Below are positions 1 through 9,940 of a stretch of DNA of 64,000 bases, one piece after another. The notes below the pieces were generated by a model. It had not been told where the DNA came from. It ran no database searches and was given only the letters and a program-made list of their open reading frames with translations. The stretch comes from Novosphingobium decolorationis (lineage in GTDB: Bacteria; Pseudomonadota; Alphaproteobacteria; Sphingomonadales; Sphingomonadaceae), in assembly GCF_018417475.1 (NCBI RefSeq), contig NZ_CP054856.1, positions 124,001 to 188,000 of the forward strand, written 5' to 3'. A program made the translations under genes and the position numbers. Each line of letters begins with the position of its first letter. The stretch's first letter is position 1.

Positions 1-504
1 GCCGCCAATTCCCAGCAGTGACGAGAAGGCGCCGATGCCTCCGGCGATCCCGACGCGCGCGAGGCCGCCGGGAAGCTCGTCACGCAGGTGGCGGTTGGCC
101 AGGATCGGAAAGAGGAAATGAAGGGCCATGATGGCCACGCCCGCCCCGAAGATGAGCGCGAGCATGGCCCCGCTGACCCGCGCGGCCAGCAGCACGCCCG
201 CCGCCACGCCCAGGACGATCCAGGGCGCCCAGGCCTTGAGCAGTGCGAAGTCGACCGCGCCGCGCCGCGCATGGGCCTGGACCGAGCGCAGCGAGGTCAC
301 GAGGATCGTGGCGAGCGAGGTTCCGATGGCGACATGGGCAAGACTTTCGGGCGTACCTCCCAGCAGGGGCAGCATGATGAAAAGCACCGGCACGACCACG
401 AATCCACCGCCGATTCCGAAGAGCCCGGCGGCAAAGCCCGAGGCCAGACCCGCTCCCAGCATGAGCGCGAGCGGTAGCGCCCAGGTCCACAGGTCCGCCG
501 TCAT
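1..504 (-). CDS. Sulfite exporter TauE/SafE family permease (partial, 3' end outside window)
   Basis: This leftward frame stays open to the left edge, so only the first 168 residues are visible. It starts at an ATG followed by a hydrophobic helix. The glycine-rich GLFGIGGGFVVVP stretch near residues 28-40 is the usual TauE/SafE signature. Several more hydrophobic segments follow, and a second LLGIGG copy at the cut end matches the internal repeat of this family. The proteins are inner-membrane carriers for sulfite, organosulfonates or related anions, and the substrate cannot be told from sequence. The gene is divergent from the crotonase-fold gene, with about 295 bp between them in which I see no clear site. 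Confidence 0.8.
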   Translation of the reverse strand, partial: MTADLWTWALPLALMLGAGLASGFAAGLFGIGGGFVVVPVLFIMLPLLGGTPESLAHVAIGTSLATILVTSLRSVQAHARRGAVDFALLKAWAPWIVLGVAAGVLLAARVSGAMLALIFGAGVAIMALHFLFPILANRHLRDELPGGLARVGIAGGIGAFSSLLGIGG

Positions 505-799
505 GCCGCGCTGCACCGCAGAGGCGCGGACAGGCGGGCGATACGCTCCCCCGAAATGCGGGGCATGGGCGGAATTGCAAGGCGAGGCGGAGTGTCACGT
601 CTGTGCATGGCCGTGGAGTATGTCGCAGTAATCGCACACAGGCGAGCCCTTAAATTTCGGCAATGCAGCAAATGCGCTCCAGACGCTGTACGGAGATGTG
701 CTGGATCATATCTGCGAACGTGCTTGAACAGGCGCTAACCTTTCTGGAATATGCCGAGACAGGCATGAAAAAGGCCGTCAGGCAGGAGACCCACCGCAG

Positions 800-1573
800 A
801 TGAGCATCAATGTGACCCTCGAGCGTGATCACCACGTTGCGAAGATCCATTTTTCCAAGCCACCCCACAACTTCGCCTGTCCCGACCTGATGCGCCAGAT
901 CGCCGATGCGCTCTACAAGGTGGACAGCGATCCGGCGCTGCGCTGCTCGGTCCTGACCTCGCATGGGCGTTCGTTCTGCGCAGGCGCCGATCTGGCCGGG
1001 GACACCGCGATTGCGGGCAGTGGCGGCATGGCTGCGATCTCCAAGCTCTACAACCAGGCCGAGCGGATGTTCCGTCGCCGCAAGCCGATCATCGCCGGGG
1101 TGCAGGGCGCAGCCATCGGAGCGGGGCTGGGGCTTGCCATGGCCGCCGACTTCCGGGTGGCCGATGCGACCACGCGCCTTTCGGCCAATTTCACCCGGCT
1201 TGGCTTTCATCCCGGTTTCGCGCTGACTTATACCCTGCCTCGTCTTTTGGGCGAACAGCGTGCAAGCTGGATGATGCTGTCTTCCGAGCGTGTGAAAGGG
1301 GAGACTGCGCTCAGTTGGGGCCTCGTCGATCGCATGGTGGACGAAGGGACCGTGGCCGAAGAGGCGCTCGCCATGGCGCACGAGATAGCCGGCAATGCTC
1401 CGCTGGCGCTGCTGGCCGTGCGACGCACGCTGATGGACGGCACGGCCAACGCGGCGGTGGCGGCAATGCGGCGCGAACATGCCGAGCAGACGGCCTTGCG
1501 CGCGACGGCGGATTACGCCGAGGGCGTCGCCTCGGTCTTCGAGCGGCGCCCAGCGCACTTCATCGGTTCGTGA
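800..1573 (+). CDS. Enoyl-CoA hydratase/isomerase (crotonase) family protein
   Basis: The 257-residue protein has the crotonase fold. It shows HGRSFCAGADL near residue 55-65 and GAAIGAGLGLAMAADFR near 101-117, which form the CoA pocket and oxyanion hole. A typical ALSWGLVD segment follows. The family acts on acyl-CoA thioesters in fatty or amino acid degradation. Where classical hydratases carry a P-E motif (catalytic Glu), this protein reads N-F-T-R-L-G, so it may be an isomerase or another crotonase activity. AGGAG lies about 11 bp before the ATG. The next gene is convergent and ends only 10 bp away. Confidence 0.85.
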   Translation: MSINVTLERDHHVAKIHFSKPPHNFACPDLMRQIADALYKVDSDPALRCSVLTSHGRSFCAGADLAGDTAIAGSGGMAAISKLYNQAERMFRRRKPIIAGVQGAAIGAGLGLAMAADFRVADATTRLSANFTRLGFHPGFALTYTLPRLLGEQRASWMMLSSERVKGETALSWGLVDRMVDEGTVAEEALAMAHEIAGNAPLALLAVRRTLMDGTANAAVAAMRREHAEQTALRATADYAEGVASVFERRPAHFIGS

Positions 1574-1583
1574 GGGCGCGTCC

Positions 1584-2318
1584 TCAGGTGTGGTTGAAGA
1601 AGCGGGGGTAGCGGTCGACGAAGCGCTGCAGCCAGTCGCGCCGCCCCTCCTTGCGAGCCTGGAGCATGTAGATAAGCCCGATCAGGCTGGCGGTGAGGGC
1701 GCCCAGTGTATCGACGATGAGGTCCCACATCGTGTCGGTGAGGCCCGAAGGGTCGTCCAGCATCGGCTTTTGCATGTTGAGCCCGAAGACCTGGTCCATC
1801 GTGAACTCGAAGATCTCCCAGATCGCGCCGAGCCCGACGCTGAAGAAGAAGGCAAAGAAGGCCAGGAACGAGGGGCGCATGTGCAGGCTGACCGTCTCGG
1901 TCTCGTTGAGCATGTAGAGCGTGAGAAAGCCGAGCAGCCCCAGCAGCACGCCCGAACAGGTGTGGAGCGCGATGTCCCACCACCAGAACTTCTCGTAGAA
2001 ATCGCCCACTTCGCCCAGAAACAGCGTGGCGAAGACGAAGATGACCGCGAAGATCTGGATCTCGACGGGCACGTTGGCGATGAGGCGACGGTGCACCGTC
2101 ACCGGAATGGCGATGACGATCATGAGCCCGGTAACGAGGGCCACGTGGGCCCAGCGCGCCGAGATCACCAGGGTGACCAGTTCGATGCCCATGATTGCCA
2201 GGAAAAGGTAGGTCACGAGGACCTGCACGCGCGGTGGTGCGTTGGTACCCAGGACAGCCTTGCTGGGCTGCGCGTCGCGGGGGCTCGAAGGCTTTGCGAT
2301 CGGATCCTGATTTGGCAC
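1584..2318 (-). CDS. Polytopic membrane protein of unknown function (resembles DUF2238/YjdF-type)
   Basis: This is a 244-residue integral membrane protein with a polar N-terminal 28 residues and about six hydrophobic segments. Conserved-looking polar or aromatic positions lie inside the helices (FWWWDIALHTCSG, GAIWEIFEFTMD, DLIVDTLGALTAS). The W-D-x-x-x-H and W-E-x-x-E patterns recall the YjdF/DUF2238 family, but I cannot confirm this by eye. The start used is a GTG, since no ATG precedes the first helix, and AAGGTG lies about 11 bp upstream. The gene is convergent with the crotonase-fold gene and divergent from the acyl-CoA dehydrogenase. Its function is not known. Confidence 0.6.
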   Translation of the reverse strand: MPNQDPIAKPSSPRDAQPSKAVLGTNAPPRVQVLVTYLFLAIMGIELVTLVISARWAHVALVTGLMIVIAIPVTVHRRLIANVPVEIQIFAVIFVFATLFLGEVGDFYEKFWWWDIALHTCSGVLLGLLGFLTLYMLNETETVSLHMRPSFLAFFAFFFSVGLGAIWEIFEFTMDQVFGLNMQKPMLDDPSGLTDTMWDLIVDTLGALTASLIGLIYMLQARKEGRRDWLQRFVDRYPRFFNHT

Positions 2319-2488
2319 GATAATTTCACACCTTGGTTACGAGTGCAGCGTCTTGGGTGTCAGGTGTTGCTTGACCTCCACCGCAAAGTCCCGGATGCAG
2401 GGGCAGCCTACAACAGGACATACCGGGGACAACACCCGCAAGGTCCGAAGGATGCGTCGCCATTCCTGGTGGCGGGAAGAGGAGAGAG

Positions 2489-3653
2489 ATGACAGCGACC
2501 CCGGATTTCGATTTCGGCCTGGGCGAAAGCGCGCAGATGATCCGCGAGAGCGTGGCGCGCTTCGCGGCGGAGAGAATTGCCCCCCTGGCCGCGCAGATCG
2601 ACCGCGAAGACAGGTTCCCGCGCGAACTCTGGCCTGAGATGGGCGCGCTCGGCCTCCACGGCATTACGGTAGAGGAAGAGTGGGGCGGGATCGGCCTTGG
2701 CTATCTCGAACACGTCGTGGCGGTGGAGGAAGTCAGCCGCGCCTCGGCCTCGGTCGGCTTGTCCTATGGCGCGCATTCGAACTTGTGCGTCAACCAGATC
2801 CGGCGCTGGGGCAACGATGCGCAGAAGGAAAAGTACCTCGCCCCGCTCATCAGCGGCGAACACGTCGGCAGCCTCGCCATGTCCGAGGCTGGCGCGGGTT
2901 CGGACGTCGTGGGCATGAAGCTGCGCGCCGAGGCGGTCCCGGGGGGGCTGGCGGCTCGATGGCACCAAGTTCTGGATCACCAACGGGACCTGTGCCGATA
3001 CCCTGGTGGTCTATGCCCGCACCGATGCGGATGCCGGCTCGCGCGGGATCACCGCGTTCCTTGTCGAGAAGGGCATGGCGGGCTTCTCCATCGGCCAGAA
3101 GATCGACAAGTTGGGCATGCGCGGCTCGCCTACCTGCGAGCTCGTCTTTGACGATTGCTTCGTGCCCGAGGCGAACGTGCTCGGCCCGGTCGGGGGCGGG
3201 GTGAAGGTGCTGATGAGCGGGCTCGACTACGAACGCGTGGTCCTGGCCGGCTTGCAGCTGGGTATCATGCAGGCCTGCCTCGATACCGTCATTCCCTATG
3301 TGCGCGAGCGGCGCCAGTTCGGCGCGCCCATCGGAACCTTCCAGCTCATGCAGGCCAAGGTCGCGGACATGTATGTCGCGCTGCAATCGGCCCGCGCGTA
3401 CGTCTACGCGGTGGCGCGGGCCTGCGATGCGGGCAATACCACGCGCTTCGATGCGGCCGGCGCAATCCTGCTGGCGAGCGAAAACGCGTTTCGCGTGGCG
3501 GGCGAGGCGGTGCAGGCGCTGGGCGGCGCGGGCTATACCACCGACTGGCCGGTGGAGCGCTACCTGCGCGATGCCAAGCTCCTCGATATCGGGGCGGGCA
3601 CCAACGAGATCCGGCGCATGCTGATCGGACGGGAACTGATCGGGGCGGGATAA
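2489..3653 (+). pseudogene. Isovaleryl-CoA dehydrogenase-like acyl-CoA dehydrogenase, split by a +1 frameshift
   Basis: Two overlapping frames together encode a normal acyl-CoA dehydrogenase of about 387 residues. The first frame ends in nonsense after ...RAEAVPGG. The second resumes at [13 protein letters not shown], the expected continuation. The switch lies in a run of seven G at 2941-2947, and six G would restore one frame. Family features are clear: [11 protein letters not shown] for FAD/substrate binding, [10 protein letters not shown] carrying the Glu used as catalytic base in isovaleryl-CoA dehydrogenases, and a C-terminal [14 protein letters not shown]. The enzyme would oxidise isovaleryl-CoA in leucine catabolism using electron-transfer flavoprotein. 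A sequencing slip in the homopolymer is as likely as a true mutation. No other leucine pathway gene is adjacent. Confidence 0.8.
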
Positions 3654-3826
3654 CCGGCGCTGCACGATGGGCGAGGCGTCCTGCAACTTCGCCGTTTGTC
3701 CTGCATTGCATACAATATGTCTATCCTCCGCCTCCGCAGATTGAAGTTGTCTCCAGCCGCTGATAGACCCGGTGTGCATCGGGTAAGGAGTGACGCCGGT
3801 GTCTTTTTCTTGCCTGGAGTGAGTGG

Positions 3827-5413
3827 GTGACCCCAGCGTCGGCCAATCGGAGACTTTTTTCTCCCCTGATACTGGCCGCGGCATGCTTCCTCGTTCTCAT
3901 GCCTGTTGGCCTTGCCGCGCTGGTCGCCTGGCAGCAGGCTGAAGCGCGTGCGGAGGCCGTCGCCCGGGAAATGGCGGACGTCGTCCTGAGCAAGGTGGTG
4001 GTGGCGGCCGATCAGGTCATGGCGGCCAATCGCCTCGCGCAGGATCTGGAGGGCGTTGCGCCCTGCTCGGATGCGGCTCTGGCCAAGATGCGCAGTATCG
4101 ATCTCGATTCCACCCTGCTTCAGGCCGTCGGCTATGTCCGGGACAACGCCATAGTCTGCTCCTCCATCGATCAGGATCTGCATGTCGAGCTGGGCGAGCC
4201 GTCGATCCGCTCGAACACGGGCGTCGAGGTCTGGATGAATGTCCGGTTCGAACCCGAAGGTCCCGGTTATTTCGTGATCGGCCGGGGGGCCTATGTCGCG
4301 GTCGTGCACAAGGATCTCCTGCTCAGCTTCGTGGAGTTGCAGCAAGGGACGGCGATTGCCGCGATTTCCTGGAGCAGTGCGCGCGTGGTCATGTCCAGGG
4401 GCGCGTTCGACTTTGCGCCCTTTGCAGGCCGGGCCACGCTGGACAAGGCCTTCTGGTCGGACGATCATGTTGTCTATCTGCGCAAGAACAGCCGCTACGA
4501 TCTGGCCGTAGGGGCGGCTGTGCCGGGCGATCTGGTGCGCCAGTTCTTCTATCAGACGCTCGTGATGCTGGTGCCGATCGGCATCCTGATCGGGCTGCTG
4601 CTGGCGGCCATGCTCATCAGCATCATGCGCCAGCGCACATCCAGCGCCGCGCTCATTCGCAGTGGCCTGATGCGCGATCAGTTCTACGTCGAATACCAGC
4701 CTGTCATCGACCTCCAGACGGGAGGGATCGCCGGGGTCGAGGTCCTGCTGCGCTGGCGCTGTGATGGTGAGCGCAAGGTAGGACCCGATGAGTTCATTCC
4801 CGTGGCCGAAGCGTCGGGGCTCATCCATGCGCTGACCGAACGCTTGTTCGACCTCATCGTGCGCGACGCGCCGCGCCTGTTGGCCCTGCGCCCCGATCTC
4901 CATATCGGCATCAACCTCTCGGCCAACGATCTTCACGACCCGGCACTGCCCGACCGGATCGGGCGGCGCATTGCCGCCTCCGGTCTGCCGCCGCGCAATT
5001 TCGTGTTCGAGGCGACCGAACGGGCCTTCATCGATGTCGAGCGTGCAGGCGATGCCATTCGCGCGCTTCGGGGGATGGGCGCGCGCATCGCCATCGACGA
5101 TTTCGGGACAGGCTATTCCAGCCTGAGCTTCCTTGCTCAGCTCGATCTCGACTATCTCAAGGTCGACAAGCTCTTCGTCCATGCTCTGGGCGCCAACACC
5201 GCGACCAGCCACGTGACCGAGCGGGTAATCGAGATCGCCAAGGACCTGCATCTGGAAGTCATCGGGGAAGGTGCCGAGACCGAAGAGCAGGTTCACCTGC
5301 TGCGCGGGCTCGGTGTGGAGTACGCGCAAGGGTTCTATTTCGACCGCGCGCTCAGCCTCGAGGTGCTCGAGGCGCGGCTCGGCGAAGAAAAACCCTACAG
5401 CTTCAACCCGTGA
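3827..5413 (+). CDS. Cyclic-di-GMP phosphodiesterase with CSS-motif periplasmic sensor and EAL domain
   Basis: The 528-residue protein has a transmembrane helix at about 12-34, a periplasmic region with C80 and the C-S-S triplet at 111-113, a second helix near 248-268, then a full EAL domain. Catalytic positions are present: E in GVEVLLRW (EVL instead of EAL), N in GINLSAND, E in FEATE, DDFGTGYSS, K in LKVDK, E in IGEGAE and Q in YAQGF. It should therefore hydrolyse c-di-GMP. In the known CSS-motif family, a disulfide between periplasmic cysteines restrains activity and redox state sets the output. The start is GTG. There is no GGDEF domain. The LysR gene is convergent and overlaps the 3' end by about 11 bp. 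Confidence 0.9.
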   Translation: MTPASANRRLFSPLILAAACFLVLMPVGLAALVAWQQAEARAEAVAREMADVVLSKVVVAADQVMAANRLAQDLEGVAPCSDAALAKMRSIDLDSTLLQAVGYVRDNAIVCSSIDQDLHVELGEPSIRSNTGVEVWMNVRFEPEGPGYFVIGRGAYVAVVHKDLLLSFVELQQGTAIAAISWSSARVVMSRGAFDFAPFAGRATLDKAFWSDDHVVYLRKNSRYDLAVGAAVPGDLVRQFFYQTLVMLVPIGILIGLLLAAMLISIMRQRTSSAALIRSGLMRDQFYVEYQPVIDLQTGGIAGVEVLLRWRCDGERKVGPDEFIPVAEASGLIHALTERLFDLIVRDAPRLLALRPDLHIGINLSANDLHDPALPDRIGRRIAASGLPPRNFVFEATERAFIDVERAGDAIRALRGMGARIAIDDFGTGYSSLSFLAQLDLDYLKVDKLFVHALGANTATSHVTERVIEIAKDLHLEVIGEGAETEEQVHLLRGLGVEYAQGFYFDRALSLEVLEARLGEEKPYSFNP

Positions 5414-6308
5414 GAGCGGTGGCGGGGATATCCTCGCCAGAGAGCCGTCCCTGGAGTTCGGCCCGCAGCCGCTCTACCAGCGTGCTGACCTTGGGGGAGA
5501 GATGCTTGGGACGCGGATAGACCGCCCAGATCGGTTCGTCCTCGGGGCATTCGGCGCTCAGGACTTCGCGCAAGGCGCCGCTGCGCAGGTGCGGTGCGGC
5601 ATAGAAGCGCGGCAATTGGCACAGCCCCATGCCCTCGAGCGCGGCCTCCAGCACCATGATCCCGCTGTTCGCCTTCCAGCGCCCTTCGGGGCGGAAGGTT
5701 TCGCCCCTTGCGAACTGCCAGAGGCTGTTCGAGCCCATCAGGCAGGCGTGGCCTTTCAGATCGCCGATGCGCAGCGGCACGCCGTGCGCTTCCAGATAGC
5801 CGGGCGAGGCCACCGTCACCATCGCGCGCGAGGCGACGCGGGTGGCGACAAGGCGCGAATCTTCAAGGTGCCCCGTGCGGATGGCCAGGTCGTAGCCGTC
5901 GCGGATGAGGTCGACGACGTCGTTGTCGAGATCACAGGTGATCGCGATCTCGGGGTATTCCTGGGCATAGCCGCGCAGGATCGGGCCGATGAACTGCTCG
6001 CCCAGCGTGTAGGAGCAGGTGATCCGCAGATGCCCGCGCGGCGAACTGCTTGCCGTCATCGCGGCGATGGCATCGTCGCGCTCGGCAATGAGGCGGCTGC
6101 CGGTCTCGAAGAAGTGGCGCCCCGCCTCGGTCAGGCTGAGCGAGCGGGTGGTGCGGTGGAAGAGCTGGCTGCCCAGCCGCGCTTCCAGGCGGCTGACCGA
6201 ACGGCTCATGTGCGTGACCGACGCGCCGAAACTGCGCGCCGCGCCTGTAAAGCTGCCCGCGCGCGCCACGCTCACGAATTCCTCGATGCCGTCCCAGGCC
6301 CCGCTCAT
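5403..6308 (-). CDS. LysR family transcriptional regulator
   Basis: The 301-residue protein has an N-terminal winged helix-turn-helix (FVSVARAGSFTGAARSFGASVTHMSRSVSRLEARLG, residues about 11-45) and a C-terminal type 2 periplasmic-binding effector domain. The HTH and the LFHRTTRSLSLTEAG segment are typical of LysR proteins close to the CrgA/AaeR-like group. It is divergent from adhC across 169 bp, so it may control adhC and itself, but this is inference from layout only. The effector is unknown. The gene overlaps the end of the EAL gene on the other strand. Confidence 0.9.
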   Translation of the reverse strand: MSGAWDGIEEFVSVARAGSFTGAARSFGASVTHMSRSVSRLEARLGSQLFHRTTRSLSLTEAGRHFFETGSRLIAERDDAIAAMTASSSPRGHLRITCSYTLGEQFIGPILRGYAQEYPEIAITCDLDNDVVDLIRDGYDLAIRTGHLEDSRLVATRVASRAMVTVASPGYLEAHGVPLRIGDLKGHACLMGSNSLWQFARGETFRPEGRWKANSGIMVLEAALEGMGLCQLPRFYAAPHLRSGALREVLSAECPEDEPIWAVYPRPKHLSPKVSTLVERLRAELQGRLSGEDIPATALTG

Positions 6309-6384
6309 GCGACGGACCTCATGTCTCGGCTCTCATGTCGTTGGCCCCATGGCCGTTCTCCTGCAATGATTATTCCTGTATGGT

Positions 6385-6390
6385 TATAAT
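6385..6390 (+). promoter_or_regulatory. Candidate -10 element in the lysR-adhC divergent region
   Basis: A perfect TATAAT hexamer sits 87 bp before the adhC start, in the most AT-rich part of the divergent spacer. No convincing -35 lies 17 bp upstream (TGCAAT), so activator-dependent transcription, perhaps by the adjacent LysR protein, is possible. Confidence 0.35.
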
Positions 6391-6477
6391 GCTTTGCAAA
6401 ACAACCCCATTCACGCCAATCCAGCAACGCGCTAGAAGGCCCGCCAACGCCATCCGGCAGACTAGGAGATACCGCCC

Positions 6478-7590
<1,113 letters not shown>

Positions 7591-7604
7591 GGAGACCCTT
7601 TACG

Positions 7605-7982
7605 ATGTTCAGCCACATTTTCGTCGGCACCAACGATGCCGCTGCCGCCAAGACCTTCTACGACGCCGTCTTCGGGGCCTATGGTCTCAAGGAAGGCTTC
7701 GGGATCAAGGACGGCGCGGCCTACGTGTATTCCGATGGAACGGCCAACTTCATCGTCGGCGTGCCCGCCAACGGTGAGGCCGCGACTTTCGCCAACGGCG
7801 GTACGATCGGCCTGAAAGCCGCGAGCCCCGAGGCGGTGGACGCAGCCTACAAGGCGGGTCTTGCGGCCGGGGGCACCTGCGATGGCGAACCGGGGCCGCG
7901 CGCCGCGTTCCCGGGCAGCTACGGCGCGTACCTGCGCGACCCGGACAACAACAAGATCTGCCTCTGGCACGTGGCAGCGTAA
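7605..7982 (+). CDS. VOC (glyoxalase/bleomycin resistance fold) family protein in the formaldehyde operon
   Basis: The 125-residue protein begins MFSHIFVGTNDAAAAKTFYDAVFG and ends with DPDNNKICLWHV, the paired strands of a single vicinal-oxygen-chelate domain. Candidate metal ligands are His4 and residues of the last strand (His near 122). Being embedded between adhC and fghA suggests a role with glutathione adducts, for example S-hydroxymethylglutathione formation or aldehyde side reactions. That is inference from position, as the family has very diverse functions. Confidence 0.85.
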   Translation: MFSHIFVGTNDAAAAKTFYDAVFGAYGLKEGFGIKDGAAYVYSDGTANFIVGVPANGEAATFANGGTIGLKAASPEAVDAAYKAGLAAGGTCDGEPGPRAAFPGSYGAYLRDPDNNKICLWHVAA

Positions 7983-7995
7983 GGACCAGCAGAAC

Positions 7996-8835
7996 ATGAG
8001 CCTCGAGACGGTATCCACCACCCGCAGCCACGGCGGCACGCAAGGCGTCTACACGCACCGCTCGGCCCAGACCGGCACCGACATGACCTTCTCGGTCTTC
8101 GTGCCCGACCACGCCGAAGGCGCCAAGCTGCCGGTGCTGTGGTACCTCTCGGGGCTCACCTGCACCCACGCGAACGTCACCGAAAAGGGGGAGTTTCGCG
8201 AAGCCTGTGCCCGGCACGGGATCATCTTCGTCGCGCCCGATACCTCGCCCCGGGGCGAGGACGTGCCCGATGAGGACACCTACGACTTCGGCAAGGGCGC
8301 GGGCTTCTACGTCGATGCGACGCAGGAGCCCTGGAAGGCCAACTTCCGCATGCGCTCCTACATCGAGAGCGAACTGCCTGCGCTGATCGGCGAGGCCTTT
8401 CCCGCCGACATGGCGCGCCAGGCCATTACCGGGCATTCGATGGGCGGCCACGGCGCCTTGACCATCGGCCTGCGCAATCCCGAGCGTTTCCGCTCGATCA
8501 GTGCGTTCTCACCGATCGTTTCGCCACTGGCATGCCCTTGGGGCGAGAAGGCCCTGACCGGGTACATCGGCGCGGACCGGACGGACTGGCGTGAATACGA
8601 CGCCTGCGCGCTCATTGCCGATGGCGCGCGTGCACCGCACCTGCTGGTCGACCAGGGGACGGCCGACGGCTTCCTCGAAGAGCAGCTCAAGACCCAGCTC
8701 CTTGACGAGGCCTGCGAGGCCGCTGGCATGCCGGCCACGATCCGCATGCAGGAGGGCTACGACCACTCCTACTACTTCATCTCGACGTTTTTGGGCGAGC
8801 ACGTCGCCTGGCACGCGGCGCACCTCTCCGCCTGA
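7996..8835 (+). CDS. fghA: S-formylglutathione hydrolase
   Basis: The 279-residue esterase-D family enzyme hydrolyses S-formylglutathione to formate and glutathione, completing the pathway begun by AdhC. The nucleophile elbow GHSMGGHGAL holds the catalytic Ser. YDHSYYFIST near the C-terminus carries the catalytic His, and an Asp lies in LLVDQGTADGF. LSGLTCTHANVTEKGEF is a hallmark of this family. I chose the ATG 13 bp after the VOC stop rather than earlier in-frame codons inside the VOC gene, because the protein then starts at the usual place (MSLETVSTTRSHGGTQGV). Confidence 0.95.
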   Translation: MSLETVSTTRSHGGTQGVYTHRSAQTGTDMTFSVFVPDHAEGAKLPVLWYLSGLTCTHANVTEKGEFREACARHGIIFVAPDTSPRGEDVPDEDTYDFGKGAGFYVDATQEPWKANFRMRSYIESELPALIGEAFPADMARQAITGHSMGGHGALTIGLRNPERFRSISAFSPIVSPLACPWGEKALTGYIGADRTDWREYDACALIADGARAPHLLVDQGTADGFLEEQLKTQLLDEACEAAGMPATIRMQEGYDHSYYFISTFLGEHVAWHAAHLSA

Positions 8836-8862
8836 GCGGAACGTCCGCCGCCCCTTGCTTGA

Positions 8863-8893
8863 CCGGAACGGCAGACAGACCTGTCTCTTCCGG
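8863..8893. repeat. Imperfect hairpin downstream of fghA
   Basis: Two nested inverted repeats, CCGGAA/TTCCGG outside and AGACAG/CTGTCT inside, can form one bulged hairpin 28 bp after the fghA stop. There is no T tract on the + strand, so it may be a 3'-end stabiliser or a protein site rather than a standard terminator. Confidence 0.45.
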
Positions 8894-8921
8894 CCATGAC
8901 CTGCCGAATCGTTTGACACAT

Positions 8922-8959
8922 GTTTGCCCGGAGCGCCGTTGATTCGCTTCCGGGCAAAC
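8922..8959. repeat. 11-bp perfect inverted repeat in the fghA downstream spacer
   Basis: GTTTGCCCGGA and its exact reverse complement are separated by 16 bp. There is no T tract. The spacer from the fghA stop to the small ORF that follows (525 bp) also contains the hairpin above and an AT-rich segment near 9120-9240 with GGTTAACC at 9177-9184. I see no convincing gene on either strand in it. Confidence 0.5.
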
Positions 8960-9360
8960 CGCGTGCGACCTGTGTTCGCCGCATTTGCTGCTCTGCGGCA
9001 CGAAAACAGCCGCAAATTGTGCTCCGCCGCAAGGCCGGGGGACTAGCATCGCCAATGGCTCGAATCCGTGCAGGGTTGTGCTTTGTTGCAGTGCGCACAT
9101 GCATGTTGGACAACTGGATATTGTTACGCTTTGATGTCAGCAAATTTTAGGTTTACGAACGAATATTTCCTATATGGGTTAACCTGCGGTATTTTTGGAT
9201 TGCTGCGCATTCGATCTGGAAAAAGTGCTGCAATCTTGTTATAGGTCAAGGCGTCGAAGGGCCATTCGGGATGACACTAAGAAGTGCACTCGGATGTTTG
9301 GAGTAAACGCGGTCGGTTTTGCAGAATGCAAGATGCCGACCACTATTTGGGGATGTCACC

Positions 9361-9531
9361 GTGCAGGTCGCAAACAAGAATAGCATCATGTTCGATTCCG
9401 GATCGCGCCAGGTCTATGCCATGCAGCGTCTGGAGAACCGTGCCGGTGAGCACGATCCGCGCGGGCTGATCGCGGGCTTCGTGCTCAGTCTGGCGTGCTG
9501 GGCGGCCTTGGGGTTCTACCTCCTCCACTGA
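9361..9531 (+). CDS. Small single-pass membrane protein of unknown function
   Basis: The ORF encodes 56 residues from a GTG preceded at suitable spacing by GGGGA. The polar N-terminal 34 residues end in HDPRG, and a single hydrophobic helix GLIAGFVLSLACWAALGFYLL runs to the C-terminus, the pattern of a tail-anchored small membrane protein. An ATG nine codons downstream is an alternative start. The upstream region is AT-rich and carries a GGTTAACC palindrome, consistent with its own promoter. I do not recognise a family. Confidence 0.5.
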   Translation: MQVANKNSIMFDSGSRQVYAMQRLENRAGEHDPRGLIAGFVLSLACWAALGFYLLH

Positions 9532-9583
9532 TCCGGACCGCACCGGGCGGGAACGCGCGGGTCCGCCTGCGCGTTACCGCTCC

Positions 9584-9823
9584 ATGGCCCCTGATCGCAC
9601 CCACGTGTCTGAAACCTCCGTCCGCGTGCGGTACTCTGTTCGTGTGCGGCATACGGCGCGAGAGGAGGAGGTGCCGCGCTCGCGTGCGGCAGCGGCCGTC
9701 ATTCCGGCGGTGCTGTTCGGGCTTGGGTTGGCGATTGCCGCTTTTGCGCTGCCGTTTGGCGGCTCGGCCGTGGCCGGGGATGCCGACGGTGCGGGCACTT
9801 CAGAGCAAGTCTCCGAAAAATAG
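9584..9823 (+). CDS. Hypothetical small membrane protein
   Basis: The ORF encodes 79 residues: an Arg/Val-rich N-terminus, one hydrophobic segment (AAAVIPAVLFGLGLAIAAFALPF) and an acidic tail. Third codon positions are mostly G or C as in neighbouring genes, which favours coding. However, no ribosome site precedes the ATG, and an internal GTG after GAGGAGGAG could be the real start. No family is recognised. Confidence 0.35.
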   Translation: MAPDRTHVSETSVRVRYSVRVRHTAREEEVPRSRAAAAVIPAVLFGLGLAIAAFALPFGGSAVAGDADGAGTSEQVSEK

Positions 9824-9940
9824 GCCCGAGGGCCATCGTGTGCGGGCTGCCCAGACGCATCCCTCGCGCTGGCGAGGCTGGCTACTCGGGGCCGAAAGGC
9901 AGGGCGTCCTTGCATCCCTGCCAAACCGGCCTGCCGGATA

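Noticed and set aside
3560..5329. Antisense open frame of 589 codons opposite the EAL gene, and similar long frames opposite rne, PBP1A, prsR and the permease
   Set aside because: Low-complexity His/Arg/Asp/Gln-rich translations typical of GC-driven shadow frames, opposite genes with clear motifs and without ribosome sites.
8772..9150. Open frames of 76-123 codons in the spacer after fghA
   Set aside because: Cys/Arg-rich translations with no ribosome site or fold pattern; they cross the inverted repeats and the AT-rich promoter-like part.
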